From contig NZ_CP133778.1 in NCBI RefSeq assembly GCF_034347405.1, positions 4,282,501 to 4,346,500 on the forward strand: a stretch of 64,000 nucleotides of DNA, read 5' to 3'. This DNA comes from Pseudomonas sp. CCC3.1. Lineage in GTDB: Bacteria > Pseudomonadota > Gammaproteobacteria > Pseudomonadales > Pseudomonadaceae. The notes beneath the pieces were generated by a model. The model had not been told where the DNA came from. It did not search any database and saw nothing but the letters and a program-made list of their open reading frames with translations. A program made the translations under genes and the position numbers. How positions within the stretch are numbered: the stretch's first letter is position 1; each line of letters starts with the position of its first letter. Below, in pieces: positions 50,658 to 60,140 of this stretch.

Positions 50658-52577
50658 TTAGTGATCAGCAGCAGGGCCGCCGATAGGTGCTTCTGGACGC
50701 TCGGTTTTATCCAACGGCGGCGCAGTTGGGGTACCTGTGCCACCGCCTTCCCAGTCACGCGGCTCACGCGGTGGACGACCGGCCATGATGTCGTCGATCT
50801 GATCGGCATCGATCGTCTCGTACTTCATCAACGCATCCGCCATCGCTTCCAGCTTGTCACGATTGTCAGTCAGGATCTGTTTGGCCGTGCCATAGCACTC
50901 ATCAATGATGCTTCGCACCTCAGAGTCGATCAGCTTGGCTGTCTCGCCCGAAACGCTAGCCCCTTGACCACCGCCACCGCGCCCCAGATAAGACTCGTCA
51001 TCTTCGGCATACATCAGCGGGCCCAACTTCTCGGACAAGCCCCACTTGGTGACCATGTTTCGCGCAATCTGGCTCGCACGCATGATGTCGTTGGATGCAC
51101 CGGTGGTCACACCGTCAAAACCCAAAGTCATCTCTTCAGCGATACGACCGCCGTACAGCGAGCAAATCTGGCTGATCAGCGCACGTTTGGAGAGGCTATA
51201 ACGATCCTCTTCCGGCAGGAACATAGTGACGCCCAATGCACGACCACGTGGAATGATCGACACTTTGTAAACCGGATCATGCTCAGGCACGACACGACCA
51301 ACAATAGCGTGACCCGCTTCGTGATAGGCCGTATTACGCTTTTCTTTATCCGACATCACCATCGATTTGCGCTCGGCGCCCATCATGATTTTGTCTTTGG
51401 CCAGCTCAAATTCTTTCATTTCAACAACGCGCTTACCGGTACGCGCTGCGAACAAGGACGCTTCGTTCACCAGGTTAGCGAGGTCAGCACCCGAGAAACC
51501 CGGAGTACCCCGTGCAATCACGCCCGCCTGAACGTCATCACCCATCGGCACTTTACGCATGTGCACTTTGAGGATCTGCTCACGACCACGGATATCTGGC
51601 AAACCAACCACTACCTGACGGTCAAAACGGCCCGGACGCAAAAGCGCAGGGTCTAGCACGTCAGGACGGTTGGTGGCGGCGATCACAATGATGCCGTCAT
51701 TCATTTCAAAGCCGTCCATCTCAACCAGCAATTGGTTGAGGGTCTGCTCACGCTCATCATGACCGCCGCCCATACCGGCACCACGGTGACGACCGACTGC
51801 GTCGATTTCGTCGATGAAGATGATGCAAGGCGCATGCTTTTTAGCTTGCTCAAACATGTCACGAACACGGCTCGCACCGACGCCCACGAACATCTCAACG
51901 AAGTCGGAACCGGAAATCGTGAAAAATGGAACCTTGGCTTCGCCAGCAATCGCCTTGGCGAGCAGGGTTTTACCGGTACCTGGCGGGCCAACCATCAGCA
52001 CACCACGAGGAATACGACCACCCAAGCGCTGAAATTTGCCTGGATCACGGAGGAACTCAACCAGTTCACCCACTTCTTCTTTGGCTTCATCACAGCCTGC
52101 AACGTCAGCCAGAGTCGTTTTGACCTGGTCTTCGGACAACAGACGCGCCTTGCTCTTGCCAAAGCTCATCGGGCCGCCTTTACCGCCGGCACCGCCCTGC
52201 ATTTGACGCATAAAGAACATGAAGACAGCGATGATCACCAGAATCGGGAAGCTCGCAACCAACAGTTGAGTCCAGATGCTTTGCTGCTCAGGCAGTTTGC
52301 CCTCAACGGTCACATGGTTATCAACCAAGTCACCGATCAAACCGTTGTCCTGAATTGCCGGACGAATGGTTTTGAAGGTATCGCCATCGCTTCGTTTGCC
52401 GGTAATCACGTAGCCATCCACGGCAACGCGCTCGACCTTGCCATCCTTAACTTGCTGGATGAAGTCGGAATAGTTGAGGGTTTGTGGCTCGTTTGGACTG
52501 GAGAAGTTGTTCATCACTGTCACCAAGACAGCTGCGATGATCAACCACAGGATCAGATTCTTTGCCATATCGTTCAA
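50658..52577 (-). CDS. ftsH: ATP-dependent zinc metalloprotease FtsH
   Basis: A 639-residue inner-membrane AAA+ protease that degrades misplaced membrane proteins and regulators such as sigma-32 and LpxC. Two N-terminal helices (about 5-25 and 100-120) flank a periplasmic domain. Walker A GPPGTGKT is near 197-204, the SRH follows, and the zinc motif HEAGH is near 418-422. TTG at 52577 has an AGAGGG site at ideal spacing, whereas the ATG three codons later is 15 bp away, so TTG is preferred. Confidence 0.95.
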   Translation of the reverse strand: MNDMAKNLILWLIIAAVLVTVMNNFSSPNEPQTLNYSDFIQQVKDGKVERVAVDGYVITGKRSDGDTFKTIRPAIQDNGLIGDLVDNHVTVEGKLPEQQSIWTQLLVASFPILVIIAVFMFFMRQMQGGAGGKGGPMSFGKSKARLLSEDQVKTTLADVAGCDEAKEEVGELVEFLRDPGKFQRLGGRIPRGVLMVGPPGTGKTLLAKAIAGEAKVPFFTISGSDFVEMFVGVGASRVRDMFEQAKKHAPCIIFIDEIDAVGRHRGAGMGGGHDEREQTLNQLLVEMDGFEMNDGIIVIAATNRPDVLDPALLRPGRFDRQVVVGLPDIRGREQILKVHMRKVPMGDDVQAGVIARGTPGFSGADLANLVNEASLFAARTGKRVVEMKEFELAKDKIMMGAERKSMVMSDKEKRNTAYHEAGHAIVGRVVPEHDPVYKVSIIPRGRALGVTMFLPEEDRYSLSKRALISQICSLYGGRIAEEMTLGFDGVTTGASNDIMRASQIARNMVTKWGLSEKLGPLMYAEDDESYLGRGGGGQGASVSGETAKLIDSEVRSIIDECYGTAKQILTDNRDKLEAMADALMKYETIDADQIDDIMAGRPPREPRDWEGGGTGTPTAPPLDKTERPEAPIGGPAADH

Positions 52578-52759
52578 TTAGCTACCCTCTGAAGCAAGCC
52601 CCGCTACTGAAGCGTGCTTCGCATGATATTCACCGGCATAACTTACTACATTGCCTACAACCCTTGCAGGCTCCGTCTGTAACCCTTTGTGAAACTTTGA
52701 CTACACAATATTCGTTGTGACAGCGCTGTAAAGCGATACAAAAAAACTTATCGCCCCTG

Positions 52760-53410
52760 TCAGAGACGTTCATCACTGGCAGAACCCTCGATTCCACGGA
52801 AGCCGCGCCCTAGCAGATACTGCTCGCGGGACCGGTCTCGTGACGAGCTTGGCTTGCGCATCTGCACCTTATCAAAAAGTTTGCGGATGTCTTTGTGGTA
52901 TTGGTCGAAGCCCTCACCCTGGAAGACCTTGATCAAAAAATCACCACCCGGACGCAGAACTCGCCCGGCAAGATCCAGTGCCAATTCACAGAGGAACATT
53001 GCCCGCGGCATATCTACAGCTGCCAATCCACTCATATTGGGGGCCATATCTGAAATCACAAGGTCTACTTGTGTATTTCCGACAGCCTCAAGAATCTGAG
53101 CCAGTACAGCGTCCTCGGTAAAGTCACCCTTGATGAAGGTCACATCTGGAATGCTGTCCATGTCCAGAATGTCCGAAGCAATCAAACGGCCTTGGCCACC
53201 GATCAGACGGCTAGTCACCTGCGACCAGCCACCCGGGGCGGCGCCCAGGTCAATCACCGTCATGCCCGGGCGTATCAAACGATCACGCTCCTGGATCTCC
53301 AGAAGCTTGTAACTTGCACGCGAACGATACCCATCTTTTTGCGCCATTTTGACGTATGGGTCGTTGAAATGCTCTTTCAGCCAGTTAAGGCTAGTCTTGG
53401 AACGGGCCAC
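52760..53410 (-). CDS. rlmE: 23S rRNA (uridine(2552)-2'-O)-methyltransferase
   Basis: A 216-residue RrmJ/FtsJ methyltransferase that modifies U2552 of the ribosomal A-loop; heat-inducible in E. coli. SAM motif VIDLGAAPGGWSQV (about 55-68), then DLVISDMAPNMSG and FLIKVFQGEG carry the K-D-K-E catalytic set. The start is GTG at 53410 with GAGGTGG just upstream (VARSKTSLNWLKEHF); a TTG four codons earlier overlaps that ribosome site. Confidence 0.95.
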   Translation of the reverse strand: MARSKTSLNWLKEHFNDPYVKMAQKDGYRSRASYKLLEIQERDRLIRPGMTVIDLGAAPGGWSQVTSRLIGGQGRLIASDILDMDSIPDVTFIKGDFTEDAVLAQILEAVGNTQVDLVISDMAPNMSGLAAVDMPRAMFLCELALDLAGRVLRPGGDFLIKVFQGEGFDQYHKDIRKLFDKVQMRKPSSSRDRSREQYLLGRGFRGIEGSASDERL

Positions 53411-53516
53411 GGGCCACCTCAAAAATATAAACGGGTCGTGATTAACTGGGCGGTCCCGGACTCGCTCGGGTAAACTGGCCGCCGCTTTTTACAAGATCAG
53501 ACACAGGGGTCAGATT

Positions 53517-53825
53517 ATGCCGCTCACTCAAGAGCAGAAGAAACAGTACAAATCCATTGGCCACCATCTGAAACCAGTATTGACTGTGGCTGATAATGGT
53601 TTGACTGAAGGTGTTTTAGCCGAACTCGAACGCGCATTGGGCGATCACGAGCTGATTAAAATCAAAGTCAACATCCTGGACCGCGAATCCCGCCTGGAGG
53701 CCATTGCAGAACTGTGCAAGGCCGGCAAAGCGGAATTGGTACAGGTTATCGGCAAAATGGCGCTTCTGTACCGCAAGAACGTCAATGTTAACAAGCATCT
53801 GTCGAACATCCATCGTTTCAAGTGA
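53517..53825 (+). CDS. yhbY: ribosome assembly RNA-binding protein YhbY
   Basis: A 102-residue CRS1-YhbY (CRM) domain protein that binds pre-50S particles. The fold signatures are SIGHHLKPVLTVADNGLTEGVLAELERAL and the GxxG-like VIGKMALLYRKN. It diverges from rlmE across 106 bp, as in other gamma-proteobacteria, and is alone on the plus strand. Confidence 0.95.
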   Translation: MPLTQEQKKQYKSIGHHLKPVLTVADNGLTEGVLAELERALGDHELIKIKVNILDRESRLEAIAELCKAGKAELVQVIGKMALLYRKNVNVNKHLSNIHRFK

Positions 53826-53839
53826 TGCCGACAGGGGTC

Positions 53840-53860
53840 AAGGGCGCGCATTGCGCGCCC
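53840..53860 (+). terminator. yhbY terminator
   Basis: AGGGCGCGC and GCGCGCCCT form a stem 14 bp after the stop; a T-rich stretch follows a few bases later. Confidence 0.7.
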
Positions 53861-54090
53861 TGACACCTTTTTCAACAACTGCCCGCGCAATGCATCAGGC
53901 AGCCAGAACCGCCCAACGCACTACATCCCGCCAGCAGATAACATCACGCGACATGCGCTGCATTCAAAGCGCTCCACGCGATGCCTTAACCAACCGCCGC
54001 ACCAATCTATTCAGACCAGCACCGCACAAATTCTGTGTAAAGCAACCGCAAGCGGCCAACCCATAAGTCCGGGCTAGCGGCCAAAGCAGA
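53861..54090. other. gap between yhbY and greA
   Basis: Only very short frames are seen on either strand. The hypothetical gene found here in P. aeruginosa (between greA and yhbY, as I recall) is absent. No repeat or RNA was recognised. Confidence 0.4.
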
Positions 54091-54111
54091 GCGCCCGCAC
54101 GAAGCGGGCGC
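54091..54111. terminator. greA/yhbY convergent terminator
   Basis: GCGCCCGC and GCGGGCGC form a hairpin 6 bp beyond the greA stop. T-rich sequence follows on the plus side, less on the minus side. Confidence 0.65.
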
Positions 54112-54117
54112 TTTTAC

Positions 54118-54594
54118 TTAGATGTGACGCACTTCGACAATCTCGTACTCAATGACGCCGCTCGGTGTTTTCACCGCAACCACGTCACCCTCTTCCTTAG
54201 CAATCAAGGCGCGAGCAAGTGGCGAACCTACGGAGATTTTTCCGAGCTTGAAGTCAGCCTCATCCTCTCCCACGATCTGATAAGTCACGCTTTCGTCAGT
54301 TTCAACGTTAGCGATTTCAACCGTGGTGCCGAAAATCACTTTGCCGGTATGAGGAATAGTCGTGACATCAATGATGACCGCGTTCTGCATGCGGCCTTCG
54401 ATATCGCGAATACGCGCCTCAACCATACCTTGCTGCTCACGGGCAGCATGGTATTCAGCGTTTTCTTTCAGGTCGCCCAGCTCACGTGCCGTGCCGATGT
54501 CCTGGCTCAGCTTGGGCCGAACAACCTTAGTCAGGTGTGCGTGTTCTTCTTCCAGGGCTTTCGCGCCCTGGACGGTCATTGGGTATTTGATCAT
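54118..54594 (-). CDS. greA: transcription elongation factor GreA
   Basis: A 158-residue factor that rescues backtracked RNA polymerase by stimulating transcript cleavage. The N-terminal coiled coil (1-75) carries the acidic tip DLKENAEYHAARE, and the C-terminal domain is FKBP-like (GSPLARALIAKEEGD). It overlaps carB by 4 bp (ATGA); the carA-carB-greA operon is known from P. aeruginosa. Confidence 0.97.
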   Translation of the reverse strand: MIKYPMTVQGAKALEEEHAHLTKVVRPKLSQDIGTARELGDLKENAEYHAAREQQGMVEARIRDIEGRMQNAVIIDVTTIPHTGKVIFGTTVEIANVETDESVTYQIVGEDEADFKLGKISVGSPLARALIAKEEGDVVAVKTPSGVIEYEIVEVRHI

Positions 54595-57500
54595 GCCTTC
54601 AATCCTGCGTGGAGATCCTGCAAGCGACGTACGGTTTTTTCAGGACCGAACTTAAGCGCTTCGCAGATCGCTTCGCCAGCAGCAATAGTCGTGGTGCAGT
54701 AAATCTTGTGCTGCAGAGCGTTGCGGCGAATGGAGTAAGAGTCAGCAATCGACTGACGACCTTCAGTAGTGTTGATGATCAACGTGACTTCGTCATTTTT
54801 GATCATATCGACAACGTGCGGACGACCTTCGGTCACCTTGTTCACGCGGCGAACTTTCAAACCAGCAGCTTCGATGAACTTGGCGGTGCCCGCAGTCGAA
54901 ACGATCTCAAAGCCGAGGCTGATCAGATCACGCGCAACACCCGCCACCAAAGGCTTGTCGTCGTCACGCACGCTGATAAACGCAGTACCGCCAGTTGGCA
55001 GCACTTCGCTTGCGCCCATCTGAGCCTTGGCAAACGCTTCACCGAAGGTATCACCCACGCCCATCACTTCGCCCGTCGACTTCATCTCTGGGCCGAGGAT
55101 CGGGTCAACACCCGGGAATTTGGCGAACGGGAAGACCGCTTCTTTCACGCTGTAGAAGTTAGGAATGATTTCTTTAGTGAAACCAATTTCCTTCAGGGTC
55201 TTACCGGCCATCACGCGAGCAGCGATCATTGCCAGCGAGACACCAATGCACTTGGACACGAAAGGAACGGTACGCGAAGCACGCGGGTTCACTTCAATCA
55301 CGTAGATGTCTTCGCCTTGCAGGGCCAACTGCACGTTCATCAGGCCGACAACACCCAACTCCAGGGCCATTTTCTTGACCTGTTCGCGCATCTCGTCCTG
55401 GATATGCAGCGGCAGCGAGTACGGCGGCAGCGAACATGCGGAGTCACCGGAGTGAACACCGGCTTGTTCGATGTGTTGCATGATCGCGCCGATCACAACG
55501 TCGGTGCCGTCACAGACAGCATCAACGTCCATTTCGATTGCGCAGTTCAAGAAGTGGTCCAGCAGCACAGGGCTGTCGTTGGACACTTTCACCGCATCGC
55601 GCAGGTAACGCTTGAGCTCTTCTTCTTCGTAAACGATTTCCATCGCACGACCACCCAACACGTAGGAAGGACGAACAACCAGCGGGTAACCGATCTTGCC
55701 GGCAGCGCGGATGGCTTCGTCTTCGCTGCGCACAGTGGCGTTTGGCGGCTGACGCAGGTTCAGACGCTCAACCATTTGCTGGAAGCGCTCACGGTCTTCT
55801 GCACGGTCGATAGCGTCAGGGCTGGTACCGATGATCGGTACGCCTGCCTCTTCCAGAGCACGAGCCAGTTTCAGCGGGGTTTGGCCGCCGTACTGAACGA
55901 TCACGCCTTTTGGCTTCTCGACGCGGACGATTTCCAGCACGTCTTCCAAGGTTACGGATTCAAAGTACAAGCGATCCGAGGTGTCGTAGTCAGTGGAAAC
56001 AGTTTCCGGGTTGCAGTTGACCATGATGGTTTCGTAACCATCAGCACGCAGCGCCAGGGCAGCGTGAACGCAGCAATAGTCGAACTCGATACCTTGACCG
56101 ATACGGTTCGGACCACCACCCAGAATCATGATCTTGTCACGGTCCGACGGGTTGGCTTCGCACTCTTCCTCATAGGTCGAGTACATATAAGCGGTGTCTG
56201 TGGCGAACTCGGCCGCGCAGGTGTCAACGCGCTTGTAGACCGGGAACACTTCCAGCTTGTGACGGTGGCGACGCAGGTTTTTCTCGGTCACACCCAGCAG
56301 CACAGCCAAACGCGCATCAGAGAAGCCTTTGCGTTTGAGACGGTACATGGTGTCGCGATCGATCGAAGACAGGCCTTGAGTCTTGATCTTCTCTTCGTCC
56401 TTGATCAGATCTTCGATCTGTACCAGGAACCAAGGGTCAATCATGTTCATGCCGAAGATATCTTCAACAGTCATGCCCGCACGGAACGCGTCAGCCACGT
56501 ACCAGATACGCTCGGCACCCGGCACAGTCAGCTCGCGCTTGAGCACGGCCATGCTTTCCGGGTTGCTCAGGTCGAGCTTTGGATCAAGACCGCTAACGCC
56601 CACTTCCAGACCGCGAAGGGCTTTCTGCAGCGATTCCTGGAAAGTCCGGCCAATAGCCATAACTTCACCCACGGACTTCATCTGCGTGGTCAAACGCGCA
56701 TCGGCTTTTGCAAACTTTTCGAAAGCAAAGCGTGGCAGCTTGGTCACAACGTAGTCGATGGACGGCTCGAAGGACGCAGGTGTCGCGCCGCCGGTGATTT
56801 CGTTTTGCAACTCGTCCAGGGTGTAGCCGATCGCCAGCTTGGCGGCGATACGCGCAATCGGGAAGCCAGTGGCTTTGGAAGCCAGCGCCGAAGAGCGGGA
56901 TACACGCGGGTTCATCTCGATCACGACCATACGGCCAGTGTCCGGGCAGATACCGAACTGAACGTTGGAACCGCCGGTTTCAACGCCGATCTCACGCAGT
57001 ACCGCCAACGAGGCGTTACGCATGATTTGATATTCTTTGTCAGTCAGGGTTTGCGCAGGAGCAACGGTGATCGAGTCACCGGTGTGCACGCCCATCGGGT
57101 CAAAGTTTTCGATCGAGCAAACGATGATGCAGTTGTCTTTCTTATCGCGGACAACCTCCATCTCGTACTCTTTCCAGCCAATCAGCGATTCGTCGATCAA
57201 CAACTCTTTGGTTGGCGACAGGTCCAGACCACGAGCACAGATTTCTTCGAACTCTTCACGATTGTAAGCAATGCCGCCACCGGTGCCGCCCATGGTGAAG
57301 GACGGGCGGATAATGCACGGGAAGCCCAGTTTTTCGAGAACCGCGTTGGCCTCTTCCATGCTGTGAGCGATACCGGAGCGCGGGCAATCCAGGCCGATGG
57401 ATTTCATCGCTTTGTCGAAACGCGAACGGTCTTCAGCCTTGTCGATGGTGTCGGCGTTAGCACCGATCATCTCTACGCCGAACTTCTCCAGAACGCCTTC

Positions 57501-57812
57501 GCGCTCCAGGTCCAGTGCGCAGTTCAGAGCTGTTTGGCCACCCATGGTTGGCAGCAGCGCATCTGGACGCTCTTTTTCAATGATTTTGGCTACTGTCTGC
57601 CACTTGATCGGCTCGATGTAGGTGGCATCGGCCATGTCCGGGTCGGTCATGATGGTGGCTGGGTTAGAGTTCACCAGGATGACGCGGTAACCCTCCTCAC
57701 GCAGAGCCTTACAGGCTTGGGCGCCGGAGTAGTCGAATTCGCAGGCCTGGCCGATAACAATCGGGCCAGCGCCGAGAATCAGGATGCTTTTAATGTCTGT
57801 ACGTTTTGGCAT
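54591..57812 (-). CDS. carB: carbamoyl-phosphate synthase large subunit
   Basis: A 1073-residue synthetase making carbamoyl phosphate for arginine and pyrimidines. Two homologous halves each have an ATP-grasp domain; the first (1-400) makes carboxyphosphate, the second (about 550-930) phosphorylates carbamate, joined by the oligomerisation domain. The C-terminal MGS-like domain (about 935-1073) is the allosteric site for UMP/ornithine. The start at 57812 (MPKRTDIKSILILG) is standard; a start 5 codons earlier is possible. It is about 115 bp after carA with no gene between. Confidence 0.97.
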   Translation of the reverse strand: MPKRTDIKSILILGAGPIVIGQACEFDYSGAQACKALREEGYRVILVNSNPATIMTDPDMADATYIEPIKWQTVAKIIEKERPDALLPTMGGQTALNCALDLEREGVLEKFGVEMIGANADTIDKAEDRSRFDKAMKSIGLDCPRSGIAHSMEEANAVLEKLGFPCIIRPSFTMGGTGGGIAYNREEFEEICARGLDLSPTKELLIDESLIGWKEYEMEVVRDKKDNCIIVCSIENFDPMGVHTGDSITVAPAQTLTDKEYQIMRNASLAVLREIGVETGGSNVQFGICPDTGRMVVIEMNPRVSRSSALASKATGFPIARIAAKLAIGYTLDELQNEITGGATPASFEPSIDYVVTKLPRFAFEKFAKADARLTTQMKSVGEVMAIGRTFQESLQKALRGLEVGVSGLDPKLDLSNPESMAVLKRELTVPGAERIWYVADAFRAGMTVEDIFGMNMIDPWFLVQIEDLIKDEEKIKTQGLSSIDRDTMYRLKRKGFSDARLAVLLGVTEKNLRRHRHKLEVFPVYKRVDTCAAEFATDTAYMYSTYEEECEANPSDRDKIMILGGGPNRIGQGIEFDYCCVHAALALRADGYETIMVNCNPETVSTDYDTSDRLYFESVTLEDVLEIVRVEKPKGVIVQYGGQTPLKLARALEEAGVPIIGTSPDAIDRAEDRERFQQMVERLNLRQPPNATVRSEDEAIRAAGKIGYPLVVRPSYVLGGRAMEIVYEEEELKRYLRDAVKVSNDSPVLLDHFLNCAIEMDVDAVCDGTDVVIGAIMQHIEQAGVHSGDSACSLPPYSLPLHIQDEMREQVKKMALELGVVGLMNVQLALQGEDIYVIEVNPRASRTVPFVSKCIGVSLAMIAARVMAGKTLKEIGFTKEIIPNFYSVKEAVFPFAKFPGVDPILGPEMKSTGEVMGVGDTFGEAFAKAQMGASEVLPTGGTAFISVRDDDKPLVAGVARDLISLGFEIVSTAGTAKFIEAAGLKVRRVNKVTEGRPHVVDMIKNDEVTLIINTTEGRQSIADSYSIRRNALQHKIYCTTTIAAGEAICEALKFGPEKTVRRLQDLHAGLKA

Positions 57813-57928
57813 GGGTTTGTCACTCAAATCCGCAGGTCAGTCGGCAAGCCGTCGATCAGTTTCCTGAGCCACCCAAGGGGCCGCCGAATGTCGGGGCCGC
57901 CCTTGGGCTACTCATTGCGAAGGGCTGA

Positions 57929-59065
57929 TCAGCGGCGCTTGGCCATCTCATTGATGAAGCGATCGAACAGCGGTGCAACGTCGTTCGGGCCCGGGCTCGC
58001 TTCAGGGTGACCCTGGAAGCTGAAAGCGCTCTTGTCAGTCAGTTCGATGCCTTGCAAGGTACCGTCGAACAGCGACTTGTGAATGGCACGTACGTTGGCT
58101 GGCAACGTCGCTTCATCAACCGCAAAACCGTGGTTTTGACTGGTGATCATCACAACACCGGTGTCCAGGTCTTGAACCGGGTGGTTCGCGCCGTGGTGGC
58201 CATGACCCATTTTCACGGTCTTGGCGCCAGAGGCCAGTGCCAGCAACTGGTGACCCAAGCAGATGCCGAATACCGGAATCTCGGTTTTCAACACGTCTTG
58301 AATCGCCGTGATCGCGTAGTCGCAAGGCTCAGGATCGCCCGGGCCGTTGGACAGGAACACACCATCTGGATTGAGAGCCAGAACATCGCTGGCCGGTGTC
58401 TGTGCTGGAACCACTGTCACGCGGCAGCCACGCTCAACCAACATACGCAGGATGTTCCACTTAACACCGTAGTCATAAGCCACTACGTGGTAAGGCAAAT
58501 CGCTGGCTTCAATCGTCGGATGGCTGTCAGTTGCCAGGTTCCAGACGCTCGAACGCCATTCGTAGGCTTTTTCGGTGCTGACGACTTTCGCCAGATCCAT
58601 GCCTTTCAGGCCTGGGAAGCCGCGAGCTGCTGCAATCGCTGCTTCATCCGAGATGTTGTCACCGGCCATGATGCAGCCGTTCTGCGCGCCCTTCTCGCGC
58701 AAAATGCGAGTCAGACGGCGAGTGTCGATACCGGCGATTGCCACAACATTGTTGGCTTTCAGGTAGTCAGACAGCGACATTGTGTTACGCCAGTTGCTGG
58801 CAACCAGCGGCAGATCACGAATTACCAAACCTGCGGACCAGACACGATCAGACTCGGCATCTTCCGGGGTAGTGCCGGTATTGCCAACATGCGGGTAAGT
58901 CAGGGTCACGATTTGCTGAGCATAGGAAGGATCCGTCAGGATCTCCTGGTAGCCAGTCATTGCGGTGTTAAACACCACCTCACCAACGGTCTGACCGTCG
59001 GCCCCAATGGCTTCGCCGCGAAAAATGCTGCCATCAGCGAGGGCGAGTATGGCTTGCTTAGTCAA
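57929..59065 (-). CDS. carA: carbamoyl-phosphate synthase small (glutaminase) subunit
   Basis: A 378-residue class I glutamine amidotransferase that supplies ammonia to CarB. N-terminal CPSase_sm domain (1-150). The catalytic triad is C269 (FGICLGHQ), H353 and E355 (GHPEA). The start codon is TTG at 59065, with GGGAGG five bases upstream; it overlaps the stop of a short leader frame (see 59062). TTG initiation is known for pseudomonad carA, as I recall. Confidence 0.96.
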   Translation of the reverse strand: MTKQAILALADGSIFRGEAIGADGQTVGEVVFNTAMTGYQEILTDPSYAQQIVTLTYPHVGNTGTTPEDAESDRVWSAGLVIRDLPLVASNWRNTMSLSDYLKANNVVAIAGIDTRRLTRILREKGAQNGCIMAGDNISDEAAIAAARGFPGLKGMDLAKVVSTEKAYEWRSSVWNLATDSHPTIEASDLPYHVVAYDYGVKWNILRMLVERGCRVTVVPAQTPASDVLALNPDGVFLSNGPGDPEPCDYAITAIQDVLKTEIPVFGICLGHQLLALASGAKTVKMGHGHHGANHPVQDLDTGVVMITSQNHGFAVDEATLPANVRAIHKSLFDGTLQGIELTDKSAFSFQGHPEASPGPNDVAPLFDRFINEMAKRR

Positions 59066-59154
59066 GAAGACCTCCCGTAAATAAAGCCTGAAAGGGCGAT
59101 CGCAGGTTGTAAAAAAGCGGAGTGACGTATGGACACGTCACCCCGCTTCTTCAT
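59062..59154 (-). CDS. 30-codon leader frame overlapping the carA start
   Basis: ATG at 59154 opens a frame of 30 residues (MKKRGDVSIR...IYGRSS) that runs through the leader terminator and stops (TGA 59062-59064) inside the carA TTG. No strong ribosome site precedes it. It fits a translated leader that couples to carA; whether it is translated is not shown. Confidence 0.4.
   Translation of the reverse strand: MKKRGDVSIRHSAFLQPAIALSGFIYGRSS
59111..59148 (-). terminator. leader terminator (attenuator candidate) of carAB
   Basis: On the minus strand, GCGGGGTGACGT pairs with ACGTCACTCCGC and is followed by T6. It ends about 46 nt before the carA start, which suits transcription attenuation by pyrimidines or arginine. 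Confidence 0.75.
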
Positions 59155-59275
59155 CGAATATCTGCGCGCTTTTAGTGGACACACTAAAGCTGTAGCTTAC
59201 AGAAAAAGGCTTTTTTGGTCTACCGCTAAAGAGCCGAAAAGGCAGAGGAATGCGACAGGTCATCGCTTAGCGGTT

Positions 59276-59314
59276 AAAAATCGGGCTGCAGGTTGCGCAA
59301 CAGCCCGATTTTAC
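59276..59314 (-). terminator. dapB terminator
   Basis: On the minus strand, AAAATCGGGCTG pairs with CAGCCCGATTTTT around TTGCGCAACCTG, 10 bp after the dapB stop. Confidence 0.88.
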
Positions 59315-59323
59315 AGAGTCGAC

Positions 59324-60130
59324 TCAACGCAGGTCGAGCACATCTTGCATGTCGTACAAACCAGGCTCACGCCCTTGCAGCCACAAGGCAGCGCGAACAG
59401 CACCCTTGGCGAAAGTCATGCGACTGGATGCCTTGTGGGTGATCTCAAGACGCTCACCCTCTGCAGCAAACAGAACCGTATGATCGCCAACCACATCGCC
59501 GCCGCGAACGGTCGCAAAACCAATAGTCTCGCGCTCACGAGCACCGGTATGGCCTTCACGGCCGTAAACCGCAACCTTTTGCAGGTCACGCCCCAACGCA
59601 TCAGCAATCACCTCACCCATGCGCATGGCCGTGCCCGATGGCGCATCAACCTTGTGCCGGTGATGAGCTTCGATGATTTCAATATCCGCATCATCACCCA
59701 TCACCCGCGCCGCCATATCGAGCAACTTGAGCGACAGGTTGACGCCAACACTGAAGTTCGCCGCAAACACAATCGGAATATCTTTTGCAGCTTCAACCAG
59801 CAACTGCTTCTGTGCAGCGCTCAACCCCGTGGTACCGATCACCATGGCTTTGCCCGTCTTGCGGCAGAAAGCCAGGTTATTGAGCATCACCTCAGGCAGC
59901 GTGAAATCAATCAGTACGTCGAATTCATCAGCAACATCTTCAAGGCTTGCTGACAGCGGCACACCGATGCGCCCAAGAGACACGAGCTCACCCGCATCAG
60001 CGCCCACCAGCGAACTGCCTGGACGGACAACCGCCGCAGTCAGGCCACACAGCGGTGAACGCTGCTGCACCGCATCAATCAGCGTCTTGCCCATGCGCCC
60101 GGCAGCGCCCATCACAGCTATACGTCGCAT
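59324..60130 (-). CDS. dapB: 4-hydroxy-tetrahydrodipicolinate reductase
   Basis: A 268-residue NAD(P)H-dependent reductase of lysine/diaminopimelate synthesis. Nucleotide motif GAAGRMG at 8-14. Catalytic EAHHRHKVDAPSGTA carries H156/H157 and K160, equivalent to the E. coli His159 and Lys163 region. It starts 10 bp after dnaJ and ends at its own terminator. Confidence 0.97.
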   Translation of the reverse strand: MRRIAVMGAAGRMGKTLIDAVQQRSPLCGLTAAVVRPGSSLVGADAGELVSLGRIGVPLSASLEDVADEFDVLIDFTLPEVMLNNLAFCRKTGKAMVIGTTGLSAAQKQLLVEAAKDIPIVFAANFSVGVNLSLKLLDMAARVMGDDADIEIIEAHHRHKVDAPSGTAMRMGEVIADALGRDLQKVAVYGREGHTGARERETIGFATVRGGDVVGDHTVLFAAEGERLEITHKASSRMTFAKGAVRAALWLQGREPGLYDMQDVLDLR

Positions 60131-60140
60131 GCCCTGCCCC

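Noticed and set aside
53704..54066. 120-codon plus-strand frame overlapping yhbY and the gap
   Set aside because: It begins inside yhbY in another frame and runs through the terminator; no homology seen.
54609..58010. Very long plus-strand frame (1133 codons) opposite carB
   Set aside because: carB on the minus strand is a complete, unmistakable enzyme. The antisense frame is His/Phe/Arg-rich with no domain, a by-product of codon bias.
59160..59230. carA sigma-70 promoter (TAGACC, 17 bp, TAAGCT on the minus strand)
   Set aside because: The hexamers match the consensus too poorly to list as a feature.
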